A stretch of 48,917 nucleotides of DNA from Bryobacterales bacterium (GTDB lineage Bacteria > Acidobacteriota > Terriglobia > Bryobacterales > Bryobacteraceae). A program made the position numbers and the translations under genes. The stretch is taken from positions 1 to 48,917 of the forward strand of contig JAEUQG010000448.1 in assembly GCA_016789755.1 (NCBI GenBank), read 5' to 3'. The notes below the pieces were generated by a model, which did not search any database, was not told the DNA's origin, and saw only the letters and a program-made list of their open reading frames with translations. Positions 16,239 to 25,284 of this stretch are shown piece after piece (within the stretch, counting starts at the first letter, position 1; each line of letters begins with the position of its first letter).

Positions 16239-18176
16239 TCAGGCACGCGCCCGCGAGATGGTAAACGCGGCCCGGCCTTCGGTTGCCGGCTTGCGCGCCG
16301 CCAGGCGGACACGGTACATCGTCCCGCCCCAGATGTTCCTCAGGCGAGAGTCTCCTGCCTCGTGTTCATCAACGCTTGGATCGAGTTGCGAGGCGTCGTA
16401 GCGCAGCACCGCGCCGGCTGGAAGTTCGATCACGCCAGGCGAAGCGGCCACGGGCTTCTTGGGAGTGATGAAATTCCACTCGATGGGTCCGGAGGCGGCC
16501 AGCTTCCAGGCGTCTTCAATGACCACGGCCTCCTGCCTGCGGTCGAGACGCATGGCGCGGCGGAAAGATTCGACGCGCGCTTCCGCGGGATAGGCAGCCG
16601 CGATGTCCATCGTGACCTCGCTGGTTGCGCCGCCGCGGAACTGCACGTTATTGGCGCGGTGCTGACGGCCGGGGGATTGCATCCGGCCGTTGATCGTGGG
16701 GCAGTTGTGCCAGCCCGATTGCATCGTCCAGATTTCGTAGCGCTGGGAAGAAAACGTTTTCGCCGAATATGTTTCGACCCCGACATCCACCAGCACCGGT
16801 TCGCCGTTGTGGAAGACGATGTAATTGCCGATGTCGTTGTGGTTATGCGATTCGGCATTGTGGCCGCCCTTGGCGGCGAGATAGAAACCGCGGTCGCTAC
16901 CCGCGCTTTGCCGGGCAAACAGGACATTGAGATCGGGCAGCCAGTTCTCGGCCGGCAGCGGCGCGCGGGCTGTGGTTTGCGCCATGTCCTTGTTGTGGAA
17001 CAGCCGCATCAGAGTGCGGGCCGGACTGTCCTGGGATTCGATGCCGCGCTGATCGCGCCCGGCCCACGCCCCGTATTCCATCATGTCCCGGTCGCCGATC
17101 GCCTTCCCGTAGCGCCACACCAGCGAACCGTCGGGGCTGGCGTGAGCCGAGGCGTCGGCGAAATTCACCATCCACTTGCCGGCGATGTGAGCCTTGACGA
17201 TGTAACGGCCGATTTCGCGAACCAGCGGATCGCCCCACCACACCATGCGTCCGGCCGACGCCGACTGCAGAATTTCCAGGCAATCGAACAGCGACGCGCC
17301 GGCGCGCCCCCAGTAGCCTGGGCCTTCGTCGCAGCCGCCATCGTCAGGCATGTCGGACAGATACTCATCCACACTGCGCAGGCTCTTGGCGACATGCGCG
17401 GCTCGGCGTTGCGTATCCTCTTCGAGCAGCAGCGCGCAGGTGAGCCAGTTGGAGTTGATCCACGGAGTCCAGTTGTTCAGGGAGTGATTGGGGCCGCGCA
17501 AACCCATCCAGCCGAAATCATCGCGCTCCAGACAGGGAGTGAGAATACGGTGGTGGACTTCGTGGCGGATGCGTTTGGGAAGCAGCGGAGAGACACGCGC
17601 CAGTTGCGGTGCAAGCAAATAATGGATCCAACTCATCTGCGCTCCGCATTCGGCGGCAAAAAGATCGACCACGGGTTCGGCGACATCGGGCAGCCCGTTG
17701 CCCGCCTTCTGCACGCGGATGTGCGCTGGCAAAACCCACGAGGATTCTTCGCACTGCAGCCATACTCCCTCGGCGACGGAGTCGAGAAAGCGGCCCTTCC
17801 CCTCGATGCATTCGGCAACCGCAAGCGTGTTCAGCTTGCGGCGGCGGGCAAACCGAATGGCTTCGTACCGGGAACGATTGCCATTGCGGGCGAAGTCGAG
17901 ATATACCGTGGCAGGGAGCGAAGCCCAGGGCTCCTTCTGATAGACGGCGGCTGCATCCAGCAATTCCGTGCGCGCGGCGGCAGCCACGGACTGCCATGCT
18001 TCGCGATCGGACGCGGCAGGCAACGGGACCCACTGGTTCCGCGGCAGCAACGCGCCCGCCACTTTGCCGGCGGGCCAATCTTTGCTGAGAATATTGCGTT
18101 GCTTGTAAAGAGGCGCCGGAAAAAGCGAGGGCGCGGCAAGAACGGGCATCAAAGCCCGGCGACTGAAGGCGAGCAT
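16239..18176 (-). CDS. Heparinase II/III family protein
   Basis: 645 residues. The N-terminus (FSRRALMPVLAAPSLFPAP) resembles a twin-arginine leader, suggesting export. The N-terminal half is alpha-helical (alpha/alpha toroid) with GPNHSLNNWTPWINSNW. The C-terminal beta-sandwich carries AESHNHNDIGNYIVFHNGEP, the conserved His/Asn region of the heparinase II/III family (PF07940), and VETYSAK. The family cleaves glycosaminoglycan-like or other uronate-containing polysaccharides by beta-elimination. The actual substrate is not deducible. It is divergent from the lactonase gene and probably heads a transcript with ggt. Confidence 0.85.
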   Translation of the reverse strand: MLAFSRRALMPVLAAPSLFPAPLYKQRNILSKDWPAGKVAGALLPRNQWVPLPAASDREAWQSVAAAARTELLDAAAVYQKEPWASLPATVYLDFARNGNRSRYEAIRFARRRKLNTLAVAECIEGKGRFLDSVAEGVWLQCEESSWVLPAHIRVQKAGNGLPDVAEPVVDLFAAECGAQMSWIHYLLAPQLARVSPLLPKRIRHEVHHRILTPCLERDDFGWMGLRGPNHSLNNWTPWINSNWLTCALLLEEDTQRRAAHVAKSLRSVDEYLSDMPDDGGCDEGPGYWGRAGASLFDCLEILQSASAGRMVWWGDPLVREIGRYIVKAHIAGKWMVNFADASAHASPDGSLVWRYGKAIGDRDMMEYGAWAGRDQRGIESQDSPARTLMRLFHNKDMAQTTARAPLPAENWLPDLNVLFARQSAGSDRGFYLAAKGGHNAESHNHNDIGNYIVFHNGEPVLVDVGVETYSAKTFSSQRYEIWTMQSGWHNCPTINGRMQSPGRQHRANNVQFRGGATSEVTMDIAAAYPAEARVESFRRAMRLDRRQEAVVIEDAWKLAASGPIEWNFITPKKPVAASPGVIELPAGAVLRYDASQLDPSVDEHEAGDSRLRNIWGGTMYRVRLAARKPATEGRAAFTISRARA

Positions 18177-18256
18177 GTGAAACGGCCTCCTGAAACGAAT
18201 TCAGTTTTCAGCAGCTTCCTCAGAGCCTCCGTTGGAGCCATTATACTTGGGCCTGA
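18177..18256. promoter_or_regulatory. Divergent promoter region
   Basis: An 80-bp spacer between the divergent heparinase-like (minus) and lactonase-type (plus) genes. It must carry both promoters unless they extend into the genes. TTATACTTGG at 18240-18249 is the most -10-like sequence for the plus direction. No clear operator is visible. Confidence 0.3.
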
Positions 18257-19432
18257 ATGAGAATCCAGACGCTGCTCTCGATGACGCTGCTGGCGGTGGC
18301 GATACCTTCGATCCACGCACAGGAAAAACGAGTGGCCCTCCATGCGACCTCCGGGCCGGAGTTAAGCTGGTTTGCCGTGGACGTGGCCGGCGCGCGGCTG
18401 CAGCGGCAGGGGTCGGTCACTCTGCCGGAAAATGTACAGGAAGCCTGGCCGCATCCCTCCCGCCAGTTTCTCTACGTGGCATGGAGCAACAACGCGCGCG
18501 GGACGGCAGGCCGCCACGGAATGACCGCCTTTCGCGTCGATGCGAAGACGGGCGCCCTGTCGGCGCACGGGGATCCGGTAAAGCTGGCGGCGCGATCGGT
18601 GTTCCTGACCGTGGATGGCGCGGGACAATTCGCAGTGGTGGCCTACAACGATCCCAGCAGCGCCACCGTGCACCGCATCGCATCGGACGGCAAACTCGCC
18701 GATGCGGTGACCCAGCCGGCGGGCCTCGATTTCGGCGTCTATGCGCATCAGGTCCGGGTCGACGCCTCTGGCCGCATGGTGGTCGTGGTGACTCGCGGCA
18801 ACGGGCCCGAAGGCGCGAAGAAGGAAGATCCGGGAGCACTCAAAGTGTTCGCCTTTGCCGGCGGCCTGCTGCGCAATAAGGCCTCGATTGCGCCCGGCGG
18901 CGGTCACGAATACCAGCCTCGGCATCTCGATTTTCATCCCGCCCTGCCGCTTGCCTACGTAACGCTGGAACGGCAGAACAAGCTGCAAGTGTACCGGGTA
19001 ACGGATGGTCCGTCGCTGAGCGCCGAGCCGTTGTTCACAAAGGATACCCTGCTCAATCCGGCGCACTGGGCGCGTCAGGCCACAAGCGCGATTCATGTTC
19101 ATCCCAACGGACGTTTCGTGTACCTGGGCAATCGCGCCACGGCGGCGGGCGCAGAGAACTCGATCGCAGTCTACGCCATCGACAACAAGACGGGAGAACC
19201 CTCGCGCATTCAGAATGCGGACACGCACGGAGCGCATCCGCGCACGTTCGCGCTCGACCCCACCGGGCGCTTGCTGGTAGTGGCGAACATGCAGCACACT
19301 GCCACGCAAGCCGCCTCCCTGGCGGTCTTCCGCATCGGCAGCGATGGCAGACTTTCGTTTGCCCGGCAATACGACCAGGATACAGGCCAAAGAAGAAATC
19401 TGTTCTGGACAGGGATGATGGAACTGCCGTAG
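18257..19432 (+). CDS. Lactonase-family beta-propeller protein
   Basis: 391 residues with a signal peptide (LLSMTLLAVAIPSIHAQ). The mature part is a seven-bladed-propeller protein of the cycloisomerase-2/6-phosphogluconolactonase type (PF10282), with repeats such as AWPHPSRQFLYVAWSNN, RHLDFHPALPLAYVTLE, IHVHPNGRFVYLGNR and HPRTFALDPTGRLLVVANM. Cytoplasmic Pgl acts on 6-phosphogluconolactone. Because this one is exported, it more likely acts on sugar lactones outside the cytoplasm or has a non-enzymatic role. It is upstream of the sulfatase gene with 26 bp between. Confidence 0.85.
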   Translation: MRIQTLLSMTLLAVAIPSIHAQEKRVALHATSGPELSWFAVDVAGARLQRQGSVTLPENVQEAWPHPSRQFLYVAWSNNARGTAGRHGMTAFRVDAKTGALSAHGDPVKLAARSVFLTVDGAGQFAVVAYNDPSSATVHRIASDGKLADAVTQPAGLDFGVYAHQVRVDASGRMVVVVTRGNGPEGAKKEDPGALKVFAFAGGLLRNKASIAPGGGHEYQPRHLDFHPALPLAYVTLERQNKLQVYRVTDGPSLSAEPLFTKDTLLNPAHWARQATSAIHVHPNGRFVYLGNRATAAGAENSIAVYAIDNKTGEPSRIQNADTHGAHPRTFALDPTGRLLVVANMQHTATQAASLAVFRIGSDGRLSFARQYDQDTGQRRNLFWTGMMELP

Positions 19433-19458
19433 CGAACCGTTTTTGATACAAGAGAAGC

Positions 19459-20847
19459 ATGCTGCTTGCTCGTATGACTCGCCGCGCCCTGTTCGGGGCC
19501 ACCGCTTCGCTGCTGCTGGCGCAGAAGCGCCCACCCAATATCGTCTGGTTCATGTACGATGACCTGGGTTCGGCGGGCCTCGGCTGCTACGGGCAGGAAA
19601 AAATCCTCACGCCCCATTCGGACCGGCTGGCGAAGGAGGGCACGCGCTACACGGCGTGCTATGCCGGCGGCTCAGTGTGCGCTCCGTCGCGCAGCGTCTT
19701 GATGACGGGCATGCACCTGGGGCACACCCCGGTGCGGGCCAATGCGCAGACTGTCCCGTTCGAGGATAGCGACGTGACAGTAGCCGAGGTGTTGAAGAAA
19801 GCCGGCTATGCCACGGGCGGATTCGGCAAGTGGGGATTGGGCGACGCGGGTTCCACCGGAGCGCCGACGCGGCAGGGCTTCGATGAGTTCTACGGATACC
19901 TGCATCAAACTCATGCCCACAACTACTGGCCGGAGTACTTGCGCGACGGCGAAGCCAAGGTCCCCATGCCGGCCAATGTGGGGCGCAAGAAGGGCACTTA
20001 CAGCGCAACACTGATTGGAGAGCGCATGGCGCAGTTCGTGGAGAAAAACCGCAGCCGCCCGTTCTTCCTGTACGCCACGCCCACATTGCCGCATGCACTC
20101 TTCCATCCGCCGACCGATGCGCCCTATAGCGGCAAACCGTGGACCAAGGGGCAGAAGGCCTTCGCCGCCATGACCACCATGGCCGATGCGCAGTTAGGCC
20201 GTATCCTCGCCTTGCTCGACAAGCACGGACTGGCGGAAAACACCGTGGTCTTCTGCACCAGCGACAACGGAGGAGTGAAGCCCCCCGACGAGAACAACGA
20301 CGGCTCGTTTTTCGAGATCAACCGCGGGCTGAAGGGTTTCAAAGGCTCGCTCTGGGAAGGCGGCTTGCGTGTCCCGATGATCGTTCGCTGGCCCGGCAAG
20401 GTGGCGGCGGGCAAGGTCAACGGGACGCCTTGGTACTTCGCCGACTTCCTGCCGACGGCCGCGGAGATTGCGGGTGGGAAGGCGCCGCAAGGTGTGGATG
20501 GCGTTTCCATGGTCCCGGCTCTGACTGGGAAGAACATGGCCCGGCGCGCGCTCTACTGGGAGCAGGAACGCTGGGAGGCAAAGACGAAGCGGATGCGGGA
20601 AGGAACGCTCGCTCAGGCCGTGCGCCTCGGAGATTGGAAGGCCATTCGCAATGCGCCGGGAGCGGCGCTCGAACTGTACGATCTCTCGAAAGATCCGCGC
20701 GAACAACGCAACGTGGCGGGCGACAACCCAAAGGTCGTTTCCGAAATCGAGGGTCTCTTGAAGAAGGTTCGCGTCGCCGCGCGTCCGCACGATAACGGGA
20801 ATGCTGAATGGGTGGGCAGGAAGGATGTGCCGCCGGAAACAAACTGA
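19459..20847 (+). CDS. Secreted arylsulfatase-type sulfatase
   Basis: 462 residues. The N-terminus (MTRRALFGATASLLLAQ) is twin-arginine-like; an internal ATG at 19474 is possible but lacks an RBS. Metal-binding D34/D35 lie in MYDDLGS. The catalytic signature C74-A-P-S-R78 is the Cys-type site that is converted to formylglycine. FGKWGLGD and CTSDNGG complete the family pattern. The neighbouring SIP motif of alkaline phosphatases is absent. The enzyme should remove sulfate esters from sugars or aryl compounds outside the cytoplasm. No formylglycine-generating enzyme gene lies in the window. Confidence 0.92.
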   Translation: MLLARMTRRALFGATASLLLAQKRPPNIVWFMYDDLGSAGLGCYGQEKILTPHSDRLAKEGTRYTACYAGGSVCAPSRSVLMTGMHLGHTPVRANAQTVPFEDSDVTVAEVLKKAGYATGGFGKWGLGDAGSTGAPTRQGFDEFYGYLHQTHAHNYWPEYLRDGEAKVPMPANVGRKKGTYSATLIGERMAQFVEKNRSRPFFLYATPTLPHALFHPPTDAPYSGKPWTKGQKAFAAMTTMADAQLGRILALLDKHGLAENTVVFCTSDNGGVKPPDENNDGSFFEINRGLKGFKGSLWEGGLRVPMIVRWPGKVAAGKVNGTPWYFADFLPTAAEIAGGKAPQGVDGVSMVPALTGKNMARRALYWEQERWEAKTKRMREGTLAQAVRLGDWKAIRNAPGAALELYDLSKDPREQRNVAGDNPKVVSEIEGLLKKVRVAARPHDNGNAEWVGRKDVPPETN

Positions 20848-20913
20848 CCCCCCCAGGTCGATTCTTCTGGTATTCGGAAAAACAAAGGTGTAGAGTCGGG
20901 GTAGGAAGCGAGC

Positions 20914-21819
20914 GTGGCAGGGCCCCCGGAAGCTTCGCGCGGTGCGCGCATTCTAGCGAATGCGCCAAGGGAACTTGTTTCCGCACCGCTGGAAAGATTG
21001 GGAGAAGGCATCGGCAAAGTTGTCTACGCTTCTCCGAAGTGGGTCGTGAAACGCTCCCGCAGCGACACGGAGGTCATCGGATTAATCGTGCTGTGGCGGC
21101 TGCTGCGCCGCTGGGACCGTTTTCTGCCGGTCGGCTTGGGCAAGCATCTCCTCCAACGGCCCTCCCGCCGCATCCGTATTCTGAGGGTATTCACGCAACT
21201 GATGGTGACCGTGCTGCCGGACAGCGTTTGGTACGCGACGCACATCGGCACGGTGTGGCGGAGGTACCGCGATCAAAACCATCGTGGCGAGGCCTTAGCG
21301 CGCAACTACCTTCTCGGCACCGACCTGATTCCGGCTTACGTCGCTTTTCCCGAGACTCGCGTGCGTGTCAAGGGTTGGCCGTTCTGGCTAACCGTGGATC
21401 ACGCCACGGAGCGGGCCGAGTGCACGCTGCACCAGCGCCTGAATGCGCTCGCCCGCGATGGACGCTTCGACGAAATCGAGACCTGGCTGCACCGCTTCCT
21501 CGATTTGCGGCAGCGCGGTTGGCAGTTGGGCCTGTTTTCCGTCGACGCGCATTTGAAAAATTTCGGCGTCGTCGGAGATCGCGTCGTGCTGATTGACTCC
21601 GGAGGGCTCACCGATGAGTGGCACGAGGTGGAAAATAAACTCGCCTTCGAGGACGTGGCGGTGGAACCCCATATCCAGCTAGGTTTAGGGCCGGTGCTCG
21701 GCGCCAGGCCGGACATCGCGCAGCGGTTCAACGCGCGGTGGAAACAGTTGGTGTGCGTGAAGGGTGTACGGCGGCACTGGCAGGCGTTGCGCCCCGTCAC
21801 GGCTCCGGAAGGAGTCTAA
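20914..21819 (+). CDS. Putative kinase-fold protein of unknown function
   Basis: 301 residues from a GTG at 20914, preceded by GTAGGAAG at proper spacing. The sequence has features resembling a diverged protein or small-molecule kinase fold: a small-lobe-like GIGKVVYASPKWVVKRS with a lysine in VVK, then DAHLKNFGVV in the catalytic-loop position and VVLIDSGGLTD in the DFG-like position. The lipopolysaccharide kinase group shows a similar D-x-H-x-x-N pattern. It is cytoplasmic by sequence, with no leader. No family name is recognised, and the kinase assignment rests on these motifs only. It is not clearly linked to the flanking sulfatase and oxidoreductase genes. Confidence 0.6.
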   Translation: MAGPPEASRGARILANAPRELVSAPLERLGEGIGKVVYASPKWVVKRSRSDTEVIGLIVLWRLLRRWDRFLPVGLGKHLLQRPSRRIRILRVFTQLMVTVLPDSVWYATHIGTVWRRYRDQNHRGEALARNYLLGTDLIPAYVAFPETRVRVKGWPFWLTVDHATERAECTLHQRLNALARDGRFDEIETWLHRFLDLRQRGWQLGLFSVDAHLKNFGVVGDRVVLIDSGGLTDEWHEVENKLAFEDVAVEPHIQLGLGPVLGARPDIAQRFNARWKQLVCVKGVRRHWQALRPVTAPEGV

Positions 21820-21844
21820 TATTAGACAGGATTCTTACTACCTT

Positions 21845-23197
21845 ATGTCCCAATCGCAATCTACTCCACGTCGCGTATTCATCGGCTCGTTGTTTGCCGG
21901 CGCGGTCCCGGTGGGCGGCTTCGGCAGTTCCGCCTCGCTGCGCCACATGGGCTACCGCTCGCCGAATGAGAAATTGAACTTCGCCGCCATTGGCGCAGGC
22001 GGCAAAGGATGGACCGACATCAATAGCTGCTCCACCGAAACACTGGTGGCCATGGCCGATCCTGACGGCAAGCGCGCCGCGCGTACCTTCGAAAAGTTCC
22101 CCAGTGTGCCGAAGTACAAGGACTTCCGCAAGATGTTCGACAAGGAATTGAAGAACATCGATGCGGTCATTGTCTCCGCGCCGGACCATATTCACGGCTC
22201 GGCGGCTATGTGGGCCATGGCCCGCGGCAAACATGTCTATTGCCAGAAGCCGCTTACGCGCACCGTGTGGGAAGCCCAGCAGTTGACCATGGGAGCAGAG
22301 AAATACGGCGTCGCCACCCAGATGGGCAACCAGGGATACTCGAACGAAGGCGCCCGCCAGTGCTGCGAGATCATCTGGTCTGGCGATATCGGCGCGGTCA
22401 CCGAGGTTCATGCCTGGACCAATCGCCCGTTGAAGTACTGGCCCCAGGGTCCGGAAGTGGTGCCCAAGGAAGAACCCGTGCCCTCCCACCTCGATTGGGA
22501 AGCCTGGCTCGGCGGTTCGCCGTTCCGCCCCTACAGTTCCGCCTATGCGCCGCATCACTGGCGCGGGTTCCCCGATTTCGGCTGCGGAGCCATCGGCGAC
22601 ATGGCATGCCACATTCTCGGAACCCCGAACATGGCGATGCGGCTCACCGCGCCCACCAGCGTCGAATGCATCATGCAGGAAGGAAAGGGGCAATATACCT
22701 TCCCGAAAGCCGCCACAATCCGTTTCGATTTCCCGGCGCGCGGATCGATGCCGGCCTTGAAGCTGTTCTGGCACGACGGGCGCAACAAGCAACCCGACAT
22801 TCCCGGTGTGCCCGAAGGCGAGTTGCTGGGCGATAGCGATATCAACGGCAGCGTGTTCCTTGGCGAAAAGGGCATGGTGACCACGGGCTGCTACGGCGAA
22901 CGAACTCGCCTTGTGCCTGCCGCAAAGATGAAGGACTACAAGATGCCGGAGCCGGTGTTGACCCGCTCGCCCGGGCATTACCGCGATTGGATCCGCGCTG
23001 CTAAGGGCGGCGAACCGTCGTGCTCGAACTTCGGCGTCGCCGGGCCGTTCGTGCAGTGGATGCTGCTCGGCGTCATCGCCATGCGCTTTGAAGGCAAGCT
23101 CGACTGGGATGCGGCAGCAGGCAAGTTCACCAACAACGCTGCGGCCAATGAGTTCCTGAAACCGAAATTCAAGAAGGGATGGAAATTCGCAGGCTGA
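21845..23197 (+). CDS. Gfo/Idh/MocA-family oxidoreductase, exported type
   Basis: 450 residues. The N-terminus (STPRRVFIGSLFAGAVPVGGFG) is a twin-arginine-like leader, which fits export with bound NAD(P). The Rossmann part shows FAAIGAGGKGWTDI, VAMADPD and DAVIVSAPDHIH. The usual E-K-P near the catalytic site reads Q-K-P here (YCQKPLTRTVWEA), typical of the planctomycete/acidobacterial exported subgroup. WRGFPDFGCGAIGDMACH is a subgroup signature. It probably oxidises or isomerises a sugar or polyol. Its stop overlaps the ribosome-binding site of the next gene. Confidence 0.85.
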   Translation: MSQSQSTPRRVFIGSLFAGAVPVGGFGSSASLRHMGYRSPNEKLNFAAIGAGGKGWTDINSCSTETLVAMADPDGKRAARTFEKFPSVPKYKDFRKMFDKELKNIDAVIVSAPDHIHGSAAMWAMARGKHVYCQKPLTRTVWEAQQLTMGAEKYGVATQMGNQGYSNEGARQCCEIIWSGDIGAVTEVHAWTNRPLKYWPQGPEVVPKEEPVPSHLDWEAWLGGSPFRPYSSAYAPHHWRGFPDFGCGAIGDMACHILGTPNMAMRLTAPTSVECIMQEGKGQYTFPKAATIRFDFPARGSMPALKLFWHDGRNKQPDIPGVPEGELLGDSDINGSVFLGEKGMVTTGCYGERTRLVPAAKMKDYKMPEPVLTRSPGHYRDWIRAAKGGEPSCSNFGVAGPFVQWMLLGVIAMRFEGKLDWDAAAGKFTNNAAANEFLKPKFKKGWKFAG

Positions 23198-23211
23198 GGA
23201 GGCCTGTCGCG

Positions 23212-24279
23212 ATGAACATCGGCAGGAGAAGTGTTTTGGGAATGCTCGGCGGAGCCGCGGTGGCCTCCGCCGAGTGGCCGCCCGCGGAAGGGGCCGGTGT
23301 ACCGAAGTTATGCTTGGGCGCGTCTCCGGCTCTCGATGCGGCTGGAATGCAAAAAATCCGCCAGATCGGCGTGAACCATGTGCTGATGGGCGGGCCTCGC
23401 ATTCCTTGGACCGGGGAAAGCCTGCGCCCCATCATGGACCGGTTCAAAGCCGCAGGCCTGACCGTGTGCAACATGATGATCGGAGGCTTTCCGAATTGCA
23501 TCTATGGAAGGCCCGGACGCGATGAGGAGATCGAGAAACTGCGGCAGTCTCTCCGCGCGGCAGGCAAAGTCGGACTGCCCGTCGTCGAGTACAACTTCTA
23601 CGCGCATCGCCTGGTGGAGGGCTACTACGAAGAGAAGGGCCGCGGCAACGCCGGAATGACCGCCTATGACTACGAACGGTCGAAAAACCTGCCCCCGCTT
23701 CCCGAGATCGGAACCCACGATCTGGAATCGCTTTGGAAAAACGTGACCTACTTTCTGAAAGCGATTGTGCCGGTAGCGAAGGAATCGGGCGTGCGCCTGG
23801 CCCTGCACCCCAACGATCCTCCCGTGCCCCTCAGCCGCGGTTCCGGCCAAATCATGGCCACTCTGGCCGGATGGAAGCGGCTGGTGGACATCGTACCCGA
23901 CCCGGCGAACGGGATCACGTTCGATTGCGGAGTGACTCGCGAATTGGGCGAGGATCCTGTAGCCGTATGCAAGTACTTCGGCGCCAAAGACCGCATCAAT
24001 CACGTGCATTTCCGCAATGTCCGTGTCCGCAAGCCGTATGTGGATTATACGGAGGTGTTCCCCGACGAAGGCCAGGTGAACATGTTCGGCGTAATGCGGG
24101 AGTTGGTACGGCAAAAGTACCCCCGGGCCATTTATCCCGAGCATCCCCGGCTGCTCGACGCCGACAAAGAACGGCCCGGCTTCAAGGCGTTCTATCCCGG
24201 CGGAGGCGGATACGCCGGTGAAGTCTACAACGTCGCCTACACAAAGGCGATGCTCCAAGCGGCCTTGACCGTACGCTGA
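23212..24279 (+). CDS. Mannonate dehydratase-like (UxuA/xylose isomerase-like TIM barrel) protein
   Basis: 355 residues from the ATG at 23212, preceded by GAGGAGG. Its N-terminus (NIGRRSVLGMLGGAAVAS) is Tat-like, unusual for the cytoplasmic enzyme UxuA. YNFYAHRLVEGYYE, RLALHPNDPP and INHVHFRNV are the metal-binding and active-site regions of the mannonate dehydratase group. UxuA converts D-mannonate to 2-keto-3-deoxygluconate. Here the leader suggests a periplasmic variant or a related epimerase. It lies 14 bp after the Gfo/Idh/MocA gene, so the two probably work on the same acid sugar. Confidence 0.75.
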   Translation: MNIGRRSVLGMLGGAAVASAEWPPAEGAGVPKLCLGASPALDAAGMQKIRQIGVNHVLMGGPRIPWTGESLRPIMDRFKAAGLTVCNMMIGGFPNCIYGRPGRDEEIEKLRQSLRAAGKVGLPVVEYNFYAHRLVEGYYEEKGRGNAGMTAYDYERSKNLPPLPEIGTHDLESLWKNVTYFLKAIVPVAKESGVRLALHPNDPPVPLSRGSGQIMATLAGWKRLVDIVPDPANGITFDCGVTRELGEDPVAVCKYFGAKDRINHVHFRNVRVRKPYVDYTEVFPDEGQVNMFGVMRELVRQKYPRAIYPEHPRLLDADKERPGFKAFYPGGGGYAGEVYNVAYTKAMLQAALTVR

Positions 24280-24291
24280 CCGTTTGCCGGC

Positions 24292-24885
24292 CTAGACAGG
24301 AGCTTCGAGATACTTTTGCAGCGCGCCGCGCAACGGGGACACCGGTTCGTGCGTCGTCCGCACCAGCAGTGTTTCTTCCGCGGCGCCCGCGCGTAATTGC
24401 TCCAACCACTCCCGCGGATCGAACTCGACACCCAGCGGATTGAGACGGAACATCGTCGCCATAAACTCACTGGCCTCCGCCGCCGAATGCAGACAATCGA
24501 CCTGAAACTCCATCTGATTTCCGTCCGGGTCGGCGTAGTAGAGCGACGCGGTGATCCCGTGGTGGATGCACCAGTAAGGCTCGATGCCTTGCGCCTTCCA
24601 TTCCAAATAGTTTTCCAACAAGTCGCGCAAGGTGGGGTAGCTGTATCCAAGGTGATCGACTCCGATTGCGCCCTGGCGGTCTTCCTCGCTGCCGTTGGGC
24701 TGAAACACCGCCATGTTCACGAACGCGAAGCGGTGGTGTTCTTCGTCGAACGTGAGAAACGCAAGGGCCGGACTCCGATACTGCACCTGAGCCTGGAAGA
24801 CAGTTTCGTACCAACGGACCATCTGGTCGAATCGGCGCGTGCGGTATACCACGTGCGCAACCTTGGAGGGACGTACAATCGGCAT
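24292..24885 (-). CDS. VOC-family (extradiol dioxygenase-like) protein
   Basis: 197 residues. The start at 24885 is chosen because family similarity starts at residue 9. Two glyoxalase-fold halves are visible, with HVVYRTRRFDQMVRWYETVF at the start, HHRFAFVNM, GVDHLGYSY and YYADPDGNQMEFQVD. The metal-binding histidines and the final glutamate are in place as in catechol/biphenyl-diol dioxygenase-like proteins. The substrate is unknown. It is divergent from the SelW-like gene, with 50 bp between the start codons. Confidence 0.8.
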   Translation of the reverse strand: MPIVRPSKVAHVVYRTRRFDQMVRWYETVFQAQVQYRSPALAFLTFDEEHHRFAFVNMAVFQPNGSEEDRQGAIGVDHLGYSYPTLRDLLENYLEWKAQGIEPYWCIHHGITASLYYADPDGNQMEFQVDCLHSAAEASEFMATMFRLNPLGVEFDPREWLEQLRAGAAEETLLVRTTHEPVSPLRGALQKYLEAPV

Positions 24886-24935
24886 GTCAGCAGAGAATAC
24901 CACGCGGCCGGGCGGGCAGGCATAATCGGAATAGC

Positions 24936-25217
24936 ATGCCCCCACGCCAACCTCGCCTGGAAATTGAGTACTGCACCCAGTGCCGCTGGCTGCTGCGGGC
25001 GGCCTGGATAGCGCAGGAACTGCTGACCACGTTCCCCGCGGATTTGGGCGAGGTCGCGCTGATTCCCGGCACCGGCGGAGTTCTCGAGGTGCGGCTGGAC
25101 GGGGAGACCATCTTCTCACGCGACGGGCAAGGACGCTTCCCCGAACCCAAGGAACTGAAGCAGGCAATCCGCGATCGTGTCGCGCCGCAACGGGACCTGG
25201 GACACTCAGACCGGTAG
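24936..25217 (+). CDS. SelT/SelW/SelH (Rdx) family protein, Cys form
   Basis: 93 residues. The N-terminal redox motif is C13-T-Q-C16 in IEYCTQCRWLLRAAW, where selenoprotein relatives have CxxU. GEVALIPGTGGVLEVRL and APQRDLGHSDR are family signatures, so the length and pattern are normal. It is cytoplasmic and probably has a thiol-redox role, which is poorly defined for the family. Since this genome appears to decode Sec elsewhere, the Cys form is a choice of this gene and not a consequence of lacking Sec machinery. Confidence 0.9.
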   Translation: MPPRQPRLEIEYCTQCRWLLRAAWIAQELLTTFPADLGEVALIPGTGGVLEVRLDGETIFSRDGQGRFPEPKELKQAIRDRVAPQRDLGHSDR

Positions 25218-25284
25218 CGCCAGGACATCTTTTTACACCTTCGATGCAACATCGGCAGGCGCCGCGCGTCCTATAGGTCAGCAG

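Noticed and set aside
16362..18260. 632-residue open frame antisense to the heparinase-like gene
   Set aside because: No leader or motif is seen, while the opposite strand carries a clear heparinase II/III signature.
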